A stretch of DNA of 64,000 nucleotides from Roridomyces roridus. Lineage: Eukaryota; Basidiomycota; Agaricomycetes; Agaricales; Mycenaceae. Where the stretch lies: positions 186,001-250,000 of the forward strand of contig JARKIF010000025.1 of assembly GCA_029378245.1 (NCBI GenBank). Reading direction: 5' to 3'. The position numbers and the translations under genes were made by a program. Under the pieces are notes generated by a model. The model was not told where the DNA came from and did no database searches. It saw only the letters and a list, made by a program, of their open reading frames with translations. This document shows positions 23,216 through 35,010 of this stretch, one piece after another (positions within the stretch are counted from its first letter, which is position 1; every line of letters begins with the position of its first letter).

Positions 23216-24827
23216 TCAAGAAAGCCGATACGTATAATGCAAACTGAAATCTACCGTGTGTACGAGGCTCAGCTCCTGGTGTGAAAAGGAACGGCCGCAC
23301 GCACCGTAATTCAAAATCTTCATGATCCTATTATCTTGCATGAGAATGTGGTTCATATTGACGAGATCAGGTCTCTGCAGCCTCGCTTGAGCGCACGCTG
23401 ATTGGAACTCGTAGTCAGCCATTCTGGGAGGCTCGCCTCCCCCGCGAGCGGCTGGGCTAAACCCGGCAATGTCTCCGAGCTGCTTTAGCGTCCTGCATAT
23501 CGACTTGTGCGGTTTGGTGGGGTGTCTCCACTGCGAGTCGTGCATCAATGAAATTGTGAAACACATACGAGGCAGAAAGGAACACACCTCGTGTAACTGG
23601 CAGTTCGACGAACAGTACACCACCCGTCGGCATCGACTGCATTGCTGATATTCACTCGCACTTTGGGCCAATTCGGAGGAAGCGCAGTCAGGATTGGAGC
23701 AGCTGCGTGCCATCACCCGCGCATTGGAGTACACTATATCCAAAGCCGTCTTGAGTGGCTTGGCGTTGCGATCCTCAATCGCCTCGGGGCGCTGGTCTTT
23801 ACTCCCTTCGACGATCTCGTGGTGGTAGCGTGTCGTATCGTGCGGCAGCGCTAGCTTCTCGTGGACGGACCCGCCGTGTCTGTTCAGGATTGTCGTCCAG
23901 CTCGAGTCGTCGTCGAATTCGCTGCGCTCGTAGATCTCCCGAGTGACGCGCGTGATGGCGTCGAGCATCGGTTCGGCTTGGTCGTCGTAAAAGTACGCGG
24001 TGTTCACACCATCGACGATCGTTAGGAAGGAGAAGATCAAGTTCGATAGAACGACAATCGGGGGTTTGTACCATTCCAGGTCGTGGGTAGATAGAGGAGG
24101 ATTCGTCGTGGAGACGACGTCGCAAGTGTAGTTCAGAAGATGTACCATATTTCGGGGGTGGGTCGCTGAGTGGAGGAGCGCGGAAATGACGGCGAGCCCT
24201 GTGCCACCGCGCCGATGAGGTCTGGAATGACGGGTACTGGTCCAGCCAGCGGCAGATTTGAGTGACCGCCTCGATGCGGTTCGTTCCAAAAATGTCCTCG
24301 CGGCTTCCGGGCCAGGAATCGCTTCGGCCGTCCATCATGAAGAAAACCTCGATTTGGAGTCCGAGAATCGTACCCAGTGCACGGAGGAGGGTATCCAAAG
24401 TGTCTGTTCGAGGGTGGAATGGGGCAGGGTATCGACCGGGTGACTCGGAATGGTCGCGCCAGTGCCAATCATGCGCCTCAGCGACGTATGCGTCCTGCAT
24501 GTCGCAGGTGCATGTCGACATCTTGATCCCCAGGGCCGACATCTCCTCGCGTGTGCGATTGTGTCGGATGAGAGCCATGAAGGCGGTGAAAAGCTGCGGG
24601 TAGTGGTGCGCTACGTGGGATACTGACGCGTTTGGAGCTCGCTGGAAAGACGTTGGACTGTCGGCAGAGACTGGAGGAGGTGCGCCATTCTCGGATTCGG
24701 CAGATCCAGGTCTGCCAGCGAGGGAATGGACAAAGTAAAGGTAGTATTTAGCACAATTTTTCGGATCGGAGGCATCGAGAAGGGAATTGTAGACGTGCAG
24801 TGCAGCGGTCTCGAGCGAAGTCGTCAT
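23216..24827 (-). CDS. MYND-type zinc-finger protein (one frameshift)
   Basis: Starts at the ATG at 24827 (MTTSLETAALHVYNSLLD). The N-terminal 200 residues are helical, with no clear motif. The MYND finger is near the C-terminus: CSNPDC, QQCSRCRRVVYCSSNCQ, then across a 57-nt intron (23587-23531) HPTKPHKSIC, giving the Cys/His ligand pattern of the fold. MYND fingers bind short proline-rich peptides; agaric genomes carry many such proteins of unknown role. The frame breaks near 24220: upstream IEAVTQICRWLDQYPSFQ continues in another frame as GGTGLAVISALLHSATHP, one base out of phase. Splicing a 16-nt GT-AG segment would restore the frame but is too short for a spliceosomal intron. The last 20 codons are uncertain because a further intron near 23300 is possible. 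Confidence 0.7.
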
Positions 24828-25137
24828 GGTGGACAACAAAGAAGTGGTGTGTTATGAAATCGGTTTGTCCTTGATTGGTCCTCGGATCAAATCATTCTTC
24901 TGTCCTCCCGTCATCCAGCGACCGGAGAAATCGTATCGCTCATCGCCAGCGCCCACCCCAGGTTGGCAATCGGCCGCGAAGGTCCTTTCTTGACTCGAAG
25001 CACTTAGTACGCCAACCGCTCGCGCGGCACAGGCTCCATTAGCTTGGTACGTGGCAACCACCAGCTCACGTTGACGCAAGCCTCACTCCCTCCTCTCCTC
25101 CCTCCGTAGATCGATATTCGAATCCTGGGCAACCAAA
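24828..25137. other. divergent promoter region of MYND gene and paralog C
   Basis: About 310 bases between two divergent starts. No TATA-like element or other feature recognised. Confidence 0.4.
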
Positions 25138-27323
25138 ATGCCGGACGAGCAAATCTTTCGCGGCGTTCTGTACATGATTTCGCTCCCCCATCGTGACGCC
25201 TCCGCCAGTAGCCTTTTGAAGCAACTCCTTGAGAAACACGGCGGGAAACAGGCGTCCGACTCCCGTGAGGCGACGCGGATCATTACCAGCGGCAGCGAGG
25301 CTCTGAGACAACGCTCGGTACGTTGTCCAGGTGTCATTGTAACGGTCAGTCCTACGTCCTTTCTTCATCCGCACGTGAGTAATGCGTGTCGCAGCCCGAG
25401 TGGGTGTACAACTCAGTCAAGACCGGGGTGAAACAGGCGTGATTGTCCTCTCCATGGATTGAATACTACTCTGAGGGCCATCTTCTAGTGCTCGCTATTA
25501 CTCCGCCGAACCCGAGTTGTTCTTTGCATCGATCGTCGTCGCCGCCGACTCTGAGGTGGGCTGTCAGCGATTTTCCAAGAATTCAATGACTGATAGCACA
25601 AGATTGAGCCCTCGTGCGTAGACGAGTACCGACGCGCGGTCATGCAGCATGGCGGGCAATGGGTAGATACTCCTACCGACGCCACGACGCACATCATCTC
25701 TCCTCAGTCTGTGCCCGGTGGGCCTGTCGTCATATCCGAGCAGCGTCTTCTTGACTCTATCACCCGCAAAGAACGGCTTCCATTCGCTATCGTAGACGGT
25801 CAGGAAGTCTCCGCAGCTCGCTGTTTTTGCGACGCTCTTCTTGCCGCACGCGCTGCTGCACCCATCACCGCTGCTGCGCCAACCACGATTGGTCTCGTGG
25901 ATCTCAACCATCGGCCCCCGCTCCCCCATTTCCCGTACGAAATTCTCGCCAAAATATTCTTGATGACGAAAGAGATCGTTTCTACGTGGGGCTCCAACCT
26001 GTCCCTCTTCAACCTCACGCACGTTTGCAGCCGCTGGCGTTCTGTCGCTCACGACACCCCCCAACTTTGGACACACATCCACATGCGCTTCCATTCCAAA
26101 AAATCATATCACCGATTGCTCAATATGGCGAATCAGTGGCGGGACCTCAGCGGCTCTCTACCAATCATGCTTCAGGTTAATAGCGTCTACCCGCGAGGTC
26201 ACCGTAACCCCGTCATCGATTGGATCATCGAGAACGCGGCACGCATCCGCTCCCTGCGCCTCACCCTCCCCGAGCCGCACTTCCATCCCCTCCTTCAACA
26301 TCCGTCCGTGTCGTTTTCTGCACTCGACAAGTTGACGCTCTTCGTCATCCCAAAGTCGATGACTATCTACAGACCCGAGTTCCTCGATTTCGACCAAACG
26401 CGAGACGACTATTTCGAGGGGGATTGCCCACTGCCGATGTGGAATGACAAAGTGGACGACGCGGCACATAGTCTTTGGCACATATCCCCAATGAACGGGT
26501 TCCGGGACGCGCCGCAGCTACGCAGTCTCACCATCGATGCAGATATGTCCGGTTCTTTCAGCTCGTCCATGCTTGACCTTGTTGCGTGGAACCAGCTCAC
26601 AGACATTGATCTGCGGGCTGTCTCCATCCCAGTCTTCGATATTCCAGATTTGCTTCCCAATTCACGAGTGCCGTGCGGCTTGCACTCCGCGTGGACGGTT
26701 GCAGCGAGCCGTCCGTGCCTCCGATGGCTCAAGTCACGCTCCCTCTGACAAAACTTTATTTTGAAACCGCCGACGATTTGTTTGATCGTTTCAGTGCTGC
26801 CTCTTTCCTCGATGTCATCGTCCTCCCCGACCTCGAATCGCTCGAAATGAGGACACAGTCCGCTCGGGACGATGGAGAAGAAACCGGCCTCATTGATCTT
26901 TATCCGGCCTCCGCGTTCGAGCTCCAGCACCTCACCCTCCACTCGTTCGCCCTCTCATTTGCTAATTTTTCGCCCTTGCTGCGGGAAATGTCCTCTCTCA
27001 CCTCGTTGGAACTGGTTGAATGCATCACCGTGGATGACGATCTGATGACCTTCCTCATCTTCGACGCACACGACGCAGAGCCTGTAATGCCCGCTTTGGA
27101 GGTCCTCAAACTCCGCGGACTCTCGCCCCGGTTTTCAGAATCCGTCATGATGCAGATGGTCGAGTCCCGCTGGACATCGACGGGTAATTCGCCCACGCCG
27201 TTGAGATGTGTTTCAATTGCGCAGTCGCGCCTCGGCGAGGGGGAAGATCATCGCAAGGTGATGGACTGGGTCTTACAGATTGCAGAGGCTGGGTTGGACA
27301 TCCATTATGATCGCGGGTTCTAG
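25138..27323 (+). CDS. BRCT-BRCT-F-box-LRR protein, paralog C (one frameshift)
   Basis: The clearest copy of the family. Exons: 25138-25344, 25395-25438, 25489-25555 and 25603-27323; introns 50, 50 and 47 nt, at the same positions and phases as paralog B. Domains: BRCT-like 1 (IFRGVLYMISLPHR ... EATRIIT ... CPGVIVT, then PEWVYNSVKTGVKQ). BRCT-like 2 (RYYSAEPELFFASIVVAADS, then YRRAVMQHGGQWVDTPTDA, TTHIIS, RLLDSITRKERLPFAIVDGQ). F-box (HFPYEILAKIFLM ... LTHVCSRWRSVAHDTPQLW). Then about 400 residues of LRR-like sequence ending LQIAEAGLDIHYDRGF. The frame breaks once at 26656-26658, where CCC should be CCCC to join FDIPDLLP to QFTSAVRLALRVDG, a homopolymer indel. With that base the product is about 679 residues. 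The probable role is SCF adaptor with tandem BRCT reader domains; this is inference from architecture. Confidence 0.75.
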
Positions 27324-27578
27324 GTATGGCTTGCTCTTTTTGCTGATGACATTCTTGTTGTCCAACTTGGTGTACTATTTGCGAGCAGAAAAATGCTACA
27401 AAATTTTCTTGTGAAAGAGTGCTGATGTGGGGACTCATAGCATTGACAGAGTGGTAGGTCAGCTCGGAGTGCAGGTGATACTGACCTTCATATCATTCTT
27501 CTCTTATGCTGAACCAATTTTATGTCACAAAATAGAATAGAGTACTGCATAACTATGGAAAGACGGAGATTCTGTACC

Positions 27579-30500
27579 CTAAGCCCCGTTTATTCGAGGT
27601 TGCAACTCACCCTCAGAGTCTTTGTTGGCTCCCCCGCGGTTCTCCTGCTCAGAAATCTCCCTCACCACTGCGGCAAGCAATGGTGTCGAATGAGTGGTAT
27701 CCAATGCTCCAGCTCCCTCCTCTGATTGCTTCTCCGCCACCGTATGATAGAGCTCCAGTGCTTCCTGAAGAAGTCGAAGACAGGGCAACTCCAGCCCGAA
27801 TATGTTAGGGCTTTTAAATGAACCAAAGGTGCCAGATGTCCACAAACGGACATCAAAGGTTGCATAGTCCTCAGCGAATTCCGGACTGTGTTGTGGTGCA
27901 TCTAGCAAGAAGTTTCTGCAATAAGCTAATATAGCCTCAAAGAACTTTTGCTGGATTGCAGGCTCGACTTGGGGCCAAGACACATCAACAAATAGGCGGA
28001 ACATCGCTGATACAGCAATCCTTGGGCGATGAGGAGTGGTCAATTTCAGAAAATCAGCAAGGCAGTCCAGGAACCTGTCATACAGTTGGTTCAACAGCGA
28101 GTTGAGGAAACTAATCAGTTCCACGTCCGGTGGAATGAACAAGGGGCTGTGAGGTCGGAAAACCTCATCATCACAAATGGCCTGGACTTGTTGCAAAACA
28201 ATGGAGGACCGCGGCTCGTACTGGAGCATTCGGGTCCTGCTGAGAAGGTCTTCATAGCGTAGGAAGAGTCGGAGTGTCACCAAAGTTGAATAATAGTCCA
28301 TTGCCACCCCTGGCAATATTTTCCCCACTACATTATCAAGAAATGGTACAGCATCCGGACTGGGGACACAATTGGCAACCACAGTGATTGCGTGCACCAC
28401 ACGGGCAGCATAGGGATCATTTTCCCGCTCACTATAGGATAGATCTTCAACCATTGAATCCCCCAAAATACGCCAGTCACAGTCCCAAAGTGCGTAATTG
28501 AGAGCCGGAACATGGCTGCGGCGCACTAGATAGGAGACATAATCCAATGGTCGATAATTTTTCAGAAGTGATGGATGGAAAAACAATCGGAAAGTGATAT
28601 GTGCCAGAAGGTCTGTTGTTTCAATGTCGGAACCAAGGGATTTTGTAATTTCCACAGTCGGCAGTCTAACAAAAATATCACTGACCCCTTTTGTTGGGGG
28701 ATCCACTTCAATTTCCTTCAAAATAATGTTGGCAGTGACATCTGGTTCGTAGACAGATCCCCCTTCTTCTGCGGTCGTAAATGCTCTGTCAACAAACATT
28801 CCAATGCATGTGATGCAGTTGGAAGCCCAGTCATATGAATTGTGGAGGTCATTGATAGCCTTCTGTGCTCTGCTGAGCTGCAAGGCTTGAGGGGGTGCAT
28901 CTGTGAGCTCCATACTGAGAGCCTGAAGTTCTTGCATAGGAGGGACACATGGACTTGGGGGACTACCTCCCAGTTGTATTGATATGGAGAGATTTTTTGT
29001 GAACAAATCTGAACATGCAACCACCAGCGTGAGTTGTTTCAGAATGGTTGGTAGGATGAGGCTAGGAAACTCTGGAGCAGAGTGGTCTGAGTTCAACAAG
29101 TCTAGCAATGTTTTGACAAGATGATGAGCCCATCGATATTTTTGGTATTCAAGTGCCAGGCAGGAAGTTGAGTAGCTTGTTCCATCCAGAGTTCCGTATA
29201 CCAGCCGTGCATTGTCCAGAAGTCGAGTATCAAAGCAATATTTCCATGAGTTGGGAATCAGGCACAGAGCCCATAAAGCTTTGGCACCAGCCACCTGGCG
29301 CCTCAAAGCGAGGGGGTCTTCAGCAGGGAGCGCCTGTGCACCTAGAATGAGCTGGGTAATACGGTTCACCAGTGGGCTTGCTGTATCAACATCACCCAAT
29401 ATTGGTAGGAAAAGATGGTCATTCTCGTAGCGGAAGCCATTTGGTCCATAGATCACATCCGGTATGGCTTCGACAAATGGAAGAAGCTCAGCATCATCTG
29501 TGAGGGATTCAAGTGTCCATTCGATAGCCCGATGGTCCCGGTACTTGGTGTCCAGGAAGGCAGAATCCACCACTGCTTCCGTCATTGTCATTTTGGCAGA
29601 AGGTGACATGGGCTTCCAAAGTAAGATTGAGAGCTTTTGGACCATAAACCACAGTGGTGTTGACAATGGGGTGCGGTAGGGACAGTCAAGATAGATAACA
29701 GGGAGGATTGTCAATCCCAAGTAAAGGAGAAGAAAGATAGCCAGTGTGCCAACCATCAGATACATAATGAGTTGATTGACAGGGATGAGGAATGCCACCA
29801 GTCCAGCAAAGAAGAGGAGCAGTGAGCCGTGGAGCAGTGAAGGGATGACATCCACAACAGTGTGCATGCGGAACTGCTTGAGCCCAAAATACAGGAAAGA
29901 GAAGATTCTTGCTCTCCGGACAGGAGATGGGCGCATCTCTGTTTTGTGCAAGAATTCACGTGCCCATTGCTCAACAAGTGTTGCGAGCAATGCACAGATA
30001 AGACTGAGTGAGAGGCTGATGAACCAGAGTGCATTGCACAGCAGTGAGGAGGCTTTGGGAGCGAATTCTGGTGGTGATTCCAGGGCTGCTGATGCTCCTG
30101 TGGAGATTGCAGCTAATTGGTGTGAGACCTGGGATAGAGCTGCCACAGTAAGGTCCCCGGAGTCTGGTTGAAGAGTCTTGTAGCTCTCAATCAGGAAGGC
30201 GGTTAGGCTGGCAGAGAAGAGGCCAGACTGTAGCGTGTTAGCTCCAAACCGGGAAACGGAGAACTTGACCTCACAAAAATCAGCATCCCTTCCATATCAG
30301 CTTTCCAGCTCTCAACGAGGGCAGCATCATAGCGCTCTGCTTCCCCAACATAGATGGACCATATCTTTGCACATGATTCCCTGTTCTCATCCGAGCTGTA
30401 ATTGTGAACGGCCTCTAGGATAGTCGAGGATTGTCAAAAGTATTCCTCGGCTAGTGGCTTTAAAGTGTACTTACCTTCCTTCAACTGTGGCATCCCCGGA

Positions 30501-30675
30501 GGTTCGTTGGGAGGCTTGTTGCCTGGGCGACCAAAGACACCTGATGAGAGACGCTGGAACCATGACACTGAGAGGAGCATGTTAGAGTTTACCCCTCGAG
30601 AGGACCTAAGAACACACATTTCGGGGATCTTGTAGCTGGCGGGAGACCTGCTTCCAGCTCTTTTTGAGACTCCAT
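27579..30675 (-). CDS. DUF6535 domain membrane protein
   Basis: Four exons, 30675-30618, 30567-30475, 30414-30275 and 30227-27579, join to 979 residues; introns are 50, 60 and 47 nt. The start is MESQKELEAGLPPATRSPK. The DUF6535 signature begins in exon 3 (IWSIYVGEAERYDAALVESW, then KADMEGMLIF). It continues across intron 3 as SGLFSASLTAFLIESYKTLQ and AALSQVSHQLAAIS. Membrane segments follow: ALWFISLSLSLICALLATLV, then a pair around LLLFFAGLVAFLIP and LAIFLLLYLGLTILPVIYLD. The remaining 700 residues are a soluble helical region with no recognised motif. DUF6535 proteins are abundant in mushroom genomes and of unknown function. The gene is intact and visibly more AT-rich than its neighbours. 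Confidence 0.88.
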
Positions 30676-31387
30676 GGTGGTGGTAGGAAGCAAGAACTTA
30701 AGCGCCGAGATGCTGGGCATTTGACCCGATTTGTACTCATTGGCGGTGATGTGAAGATGATCAAGACTCTTGACGTCGCCGGCTCATTTCCGTTGGAATT
30801 GAGTTTACATAAATATCATCCTGAAACTTGAAGGGCGCCGCAAAGCCGGTTCATTCTTCCTCTATCACTGCTTTTCTGATCTGACCCTTTGAGTCAACAA
30901 TTACATGAGTGTGAAATATCTGACCCGGGACAGACTACAGTAAGGGCGCGTTCACCGGTTGGAGTCGGGATCCACGAGATGCGGCCGTCACATTCCCGCT
31001 ACCGTTAGGTAAGGGTTTCTTATAGGGAGTACCTTTTGACAGCACAGTCGGTAAATCACACTTTTCGTCAGCAGGTTTAGTCAGTAGCACAATTTGGCTG
31101 GAGCCGCAGGGGTGCCGGTTTCTCGGCACGGATCGGCTTGTGTCTTGTGACCTGCTGACGAACAATGGTTTGCGTAAACGAGATCGCCATTTCTTCTCGA
31201 CCTAGACCTTGCCCCTCGCGCCTTCGCTGGAAACCCTTAATCCGCCACCGTGACCTTTCCGCCTCCTAAGTAATCCGACCAGGTATTGCGTCGCAGTTTG
31301 AATGCACTCAGTCGCTCCGAGTCTCGTTCATCGCCCAGTGGACTTGACATCAAGAACTGCGAAGCGATGACTACAGCTTGACTACAG
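30676..31387. other. intergenic, no gene recognised
   Basis: Upstream of the DUF6535 gene. No repeats, RNA genes or promoter elements stand out. Confidence 0.4.
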
Positions 31388-33229
31388 CCCGACCTTCTTG
31401 CGACGAATCGACGTTGAAAAGAAGATATCCTTCAACTCTCTACCACATACTCGCAGTGTCAGGCTGTCGCCGAGGAAGAAGCACACGCCCACTGACGACT
31501 CCCTCGCCCTGGCTCTATCTATCCTACCAGGACAATTCTGGTCCAAGGCGCAAGACGATCGCGAGGCCGCACATGTTATCGAGGGATGACCAAGACAGCG
31601 GACTCGTTGAGGCGGGTGCGTGAGATCATACGTAGATTCAAGCTGCCATCGGACATAGTAGGCTACTAGGACGGCAAACGGCTCGGGCTATCCAAAACCT
31701 AAAGACGACGAAGACCCGGGATGCTGTGAGCCTTCGCCTGCTTCCTGGCCACCAATTGCACAGGGCCAATGCAAGTGTATGTTGCATCTTTTGCCTCTCA
31801 TGCTACTGACTAACGCAATGATCCAAGGACACGCCTGTGGTGCACATACAGCCGCACGCGCAGTCCCAACTTTCGCGTCAGGCTGTCGAGCTGCCGAGCA
31901 ATCTGCCAATCCCACGAGCGGACAAAGGCCCACTGGCTTAGGTACTACGCATTCGCTCTTCCTCCCTCCTTAGTTCATATATATTTCTAGATGAAAACCA
32001 TACCATGCTTGACCAGAACCGGTCCGACTCAGTCGTTGTCACCACTCCTGCTCCCCCGTTGACGGATGACTCTGCAACCGCTGTTTGGATTCTACTGGCA
32101 ACATCATTGTCGATGTGGCGCGTTAGCGCGTTAAGCAAGCAATTCCATCTTCTTACAATCCCAAGCTCAAGAGAACAATATATATGGTATCTGTGATGCC
32201 AAGGCCTCGTCTGGCCAATGGCATAGCTCTCATTCCTCTTTCTGATCAGTTCGTCAGGATTGCGTGCTTGATGCCTCAGTCAGCCGTCGATCCTCACGTG
32301 CTGCCGGAAGTTCCAGAACGCTCCATCGGTTTATCTCTTTCCCTCTCAGACTGGCCGGAGGTTTCCTTCTGCCTTAGATGCCTGAACCAGTCTGCCGGGG
32401 GCTTGCTAGGCAGGTAATCAACCCGCCCGAGCCTCATCATCGATAATTGTGTCTCGGTTGGCTTTGGAGCCGGTGATGCCGGAAGTCGGCACTCGCGGCT
32501 TGTCAAACTTCTCTTTCTCAGTATCTCTGATATGTCTCCGGCAGACGTTTCCTGACGTCCGGCCCCTACGTGCGTGCCTGAATGGTTGGGTAATGCAACA
32601 TTCGTAATAGTCTGGTCTGATCTCCCCGGGTTCAACTCCCGGTGAGTACGGTTCGAGTATTGTCTCTGTTGGTAGGTGGGACGGGCAGTCCCTTCTGATC
32701 CTCTTGGTTACTCTCGGGCAGTAGTACACAGTCGTCAACTAATTCCCAAAGCCCTTGAGTTTAATACACTGCCCCGAGGCGGACATGTACCCTCAACATT
32801 GATGTTATGCCTCACTGTTCCCGGGACTTGCTTGTAAGCTGGAAACACAATATTTCGTAAATTCCCGGCGTGTAAAAGTACACTGCTTATCATCGAGCTG
32901 AAATCACTTCCAGTTTTTAATCTCTACCGAACAAGTTGAAGCCGACTCGGAGATCCCATTCTCAGGAACCCTAGCAAGCAACGATGAACAAGAAGATGAC
33001 GTCTGGATGGGAATTTTAAATCTGACACCGTTCACGAAGACAACCAACCCAATGCAGGAGTGCCAACGACGACTCCAAACAGGAAGCTGTCACCAAATTC
33101 TTGAAGGAGCTGGAGGTGGTGGAGAGGACGGTCCGTACGGCCGAGGAGATGCAGGCTGAAAATCCGGTCAAGGGACCGAAGACCCCGACTCCCCGAGTGT
33201 CCATGGCTCACCAGCTTTTGAGTTACTAA
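31388..33229 (+). CDS. possible multi-exon gene, unresolved
   Basis: Three segments read like exons preceded by good acceptors. 31388-31586: after ACTACAG, LRRIDVEKKISFNSLPHTRS, basic and proline-rich. 31828-31941: DTPVVHIQPHAQSQL, ending in a stop. 33058-33229: after AATGCAG, KQEAVTKFLKELEVVERTV, an amphipathic helix, ending LLSY and TAA. Frames between them cannot be joined with confidence, a tRNA-like element sits between the second and third, and no family is recognised. This could be one gene with undetected exons, two small genes, or worn coding sequence. Boundaries are tentative. Confidence 0.3.
32565..32655 (+). repeat. tRNA-like segment (possible SINE head or tRNA relic)
   Basis: A B-box match GGTTCAACTCC (32629-32639) sits in a perfect T-arm (CCGGG-TTCAACT-CCCGG). 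An A-box/D-arm-like TGGTTGGGTAATG (32583-32595) lies about 35 bases upstream, the spacing found in tRNAs. No matching acceptor stem pairs the ends (3' side TGAGTAC has no GTACTCA partner), so it is not called a functional tRNA. Confidence 0.4.
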
Positions 33230-33719
33230 GTAGTACCGTCAGCTCATGTGTACTTAGGCATTCTTTTGAAATGAATCATGGGAGGCGCATGCAAGAGGAA
33301 CCAGGGAGTGCGGCGTACGGACGCTCCGACCAATAAAGTTTGTATTACTAGCGTCCATATTGAATATTTCTCCGAGTCCTCCTCATTTGCTGTCCAAAAA
33401 TTGTAATGTGAACCAGAATGGATTTTGGAACTGAGTGGGTATAATCAGCCAAAGATTCAGAACGCCCGGTAGCGGGCCTTGCCGCTTGTCGGCCCTACAT
33501 CCTTATACATTGAGAGGAGGCACATGCACTCAAAAGAAACGGCACATCACAGGAAGGAGCCGTGTTTCAACAAGATGCGGCTCGTTGCCTCGCTGTCTAT
33601 TCTGCTCGCGGTGCGTGCCAGATTCCGTACTGGCCAGACGGCGCGCGGATTGTACGTATCTGTACGCTGTTGGACGGAATCAGGTCTTAGAATTCTCGGA
33701 CACAGAGATAAAACGGGCC

Positions 33720-34110
33720 CGGAGAATTTACCGCAGCTGCCGCCGTGGCGGTACTTGGTGGTACTCGGCGGTACTCTGGGTGCCGCAGGGCTTTTCCCGG
33801 CCCCAGGATACTTGAATAAGGTTGGAAACATGTGTGGACAGCATGTATATTATAAGATGAGTGAATTTGACCAATATCCGAGCCAAATGACTTGAAATTG
33901 TTTCGAAGTTGAGTTACTCGGCGGTAAATTACCCAAGTGATGGGCGTCACTCGGCGGTAATCACAGCGGTAACTCGGCGGTAAAGTGACCTCTCGGCGGT
34001 ACCGCTGGCGGCACACGGCGGTACCAAGAGATGCGTGACAGGCGGCAGTGTGACTGCTCGGCGGTACATGGCGGCACCGCGGCGGTACTTACATTGAACC
34101 GGGCGGCAAT
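33720..34110. repeat. cluster of degenerate GGCGGTA repeats (left)
   Basis: The word GGCGGTA, or GCGGTAA/GGCGGCA variants, recurs more than fifteen times, densest between 33930 and 34100, with occasional ACCGCC on the same strand. Spacing is irregular, so it is not a simple tandem array. Confidence 0.75.
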
Positions 34111-34904
34111 ATTTGCGCCACCCACGAAACGCACCCACGCGCCATCGTTGAGTCATTCATTGTTCTCGCCTCACGATTGCAATGACTATATATCCTCACA
34201 CATCCATGAATCAAGGGTAAAGGACATTTCATTGTGCCCATGGAATTCCTTCCGTAAGTTCAAGTTCAAATTCAACGAGGGTCCATCTCTTGACAGTACC
34301 ACGGTTACTCGGGCTGAAGCCTCTTCACTTACAGTATCCTGCTATTTTCCGAGTGCTATAATCGAGCCAATTACTCTGCGTGCTCACAATGAGCCTTCCA
34401 CCAGTAGAGCTAGGGAGATACAAGAAACACATAGAGTTGAACCGGCACATGAATGAACGAGGCCTGCCCGACGCCGACAATCTTGAACTTGGCTGCAGCA
34501 ACGATACCACCAAGTCTCACTTCTTTGTTCTCTGCTCAGCCCTCGCACTCTCCCGCTCTCGGCGGTAGGAGGAAACGATGCAGAAATCTCTCAAGTCCCC
34601 GGGCCCGGCCGATTTCAAACTTGACCCGACCAGAGCATCTAGACGCATTCCAATCGAGAACGGTTGGGTTCAGACATGCGTGGCAACAGCTTGGGACGCG
34701 ACCATTCGAAGAGACAGCCGCATATGGATATCACACCAGGTCGGTCCTCGGAAGACTGGGATATTCGGTTGACTTTGATTGTTTCCTCTCTTGCGGCAGA
34801 AATACTGCATAATACACAGAAAAAACAGCAGCAATCGGTTTAGTAGCATGCAAGTGTTGCGAATCATGATGAATCCCAAATCCCATAAATTTACGCTGAG
34901 TTGG

Positions 34905-35010
34905 ATGGCGGCACTCAGCGGTACAGGGTGTCACACTACCGCTGTCACGCGGTAACTTTACCGCCAAGAGATTGGGGTAATGGCGGCACCGGCGTTACCG
35001 GCGGTAAATC
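34905..35010. repeat. cluster of GGCGGTA/TACCGCC repeats (right)
   Basis: A second patch of the same words (GGCGGCAC, GCGGTAAC, TTACCGCC, GGCGGTAAA) about 0.8 kb from the first, here mixing both orientations. Confidence 0.7.

Noticed and set aside
24210..24250. A 16-nt GT-AG segment that would restore the MYND reading frame
   Set aside because: Far below the size of any known spliceosomal intron; a one-base indel is the simpler reading.
32418..32738. Minus-strand ORF over the tRNA-like element
   Set aside because: No domain, and its frame runs through the structured A/B-box segment; probably chance.
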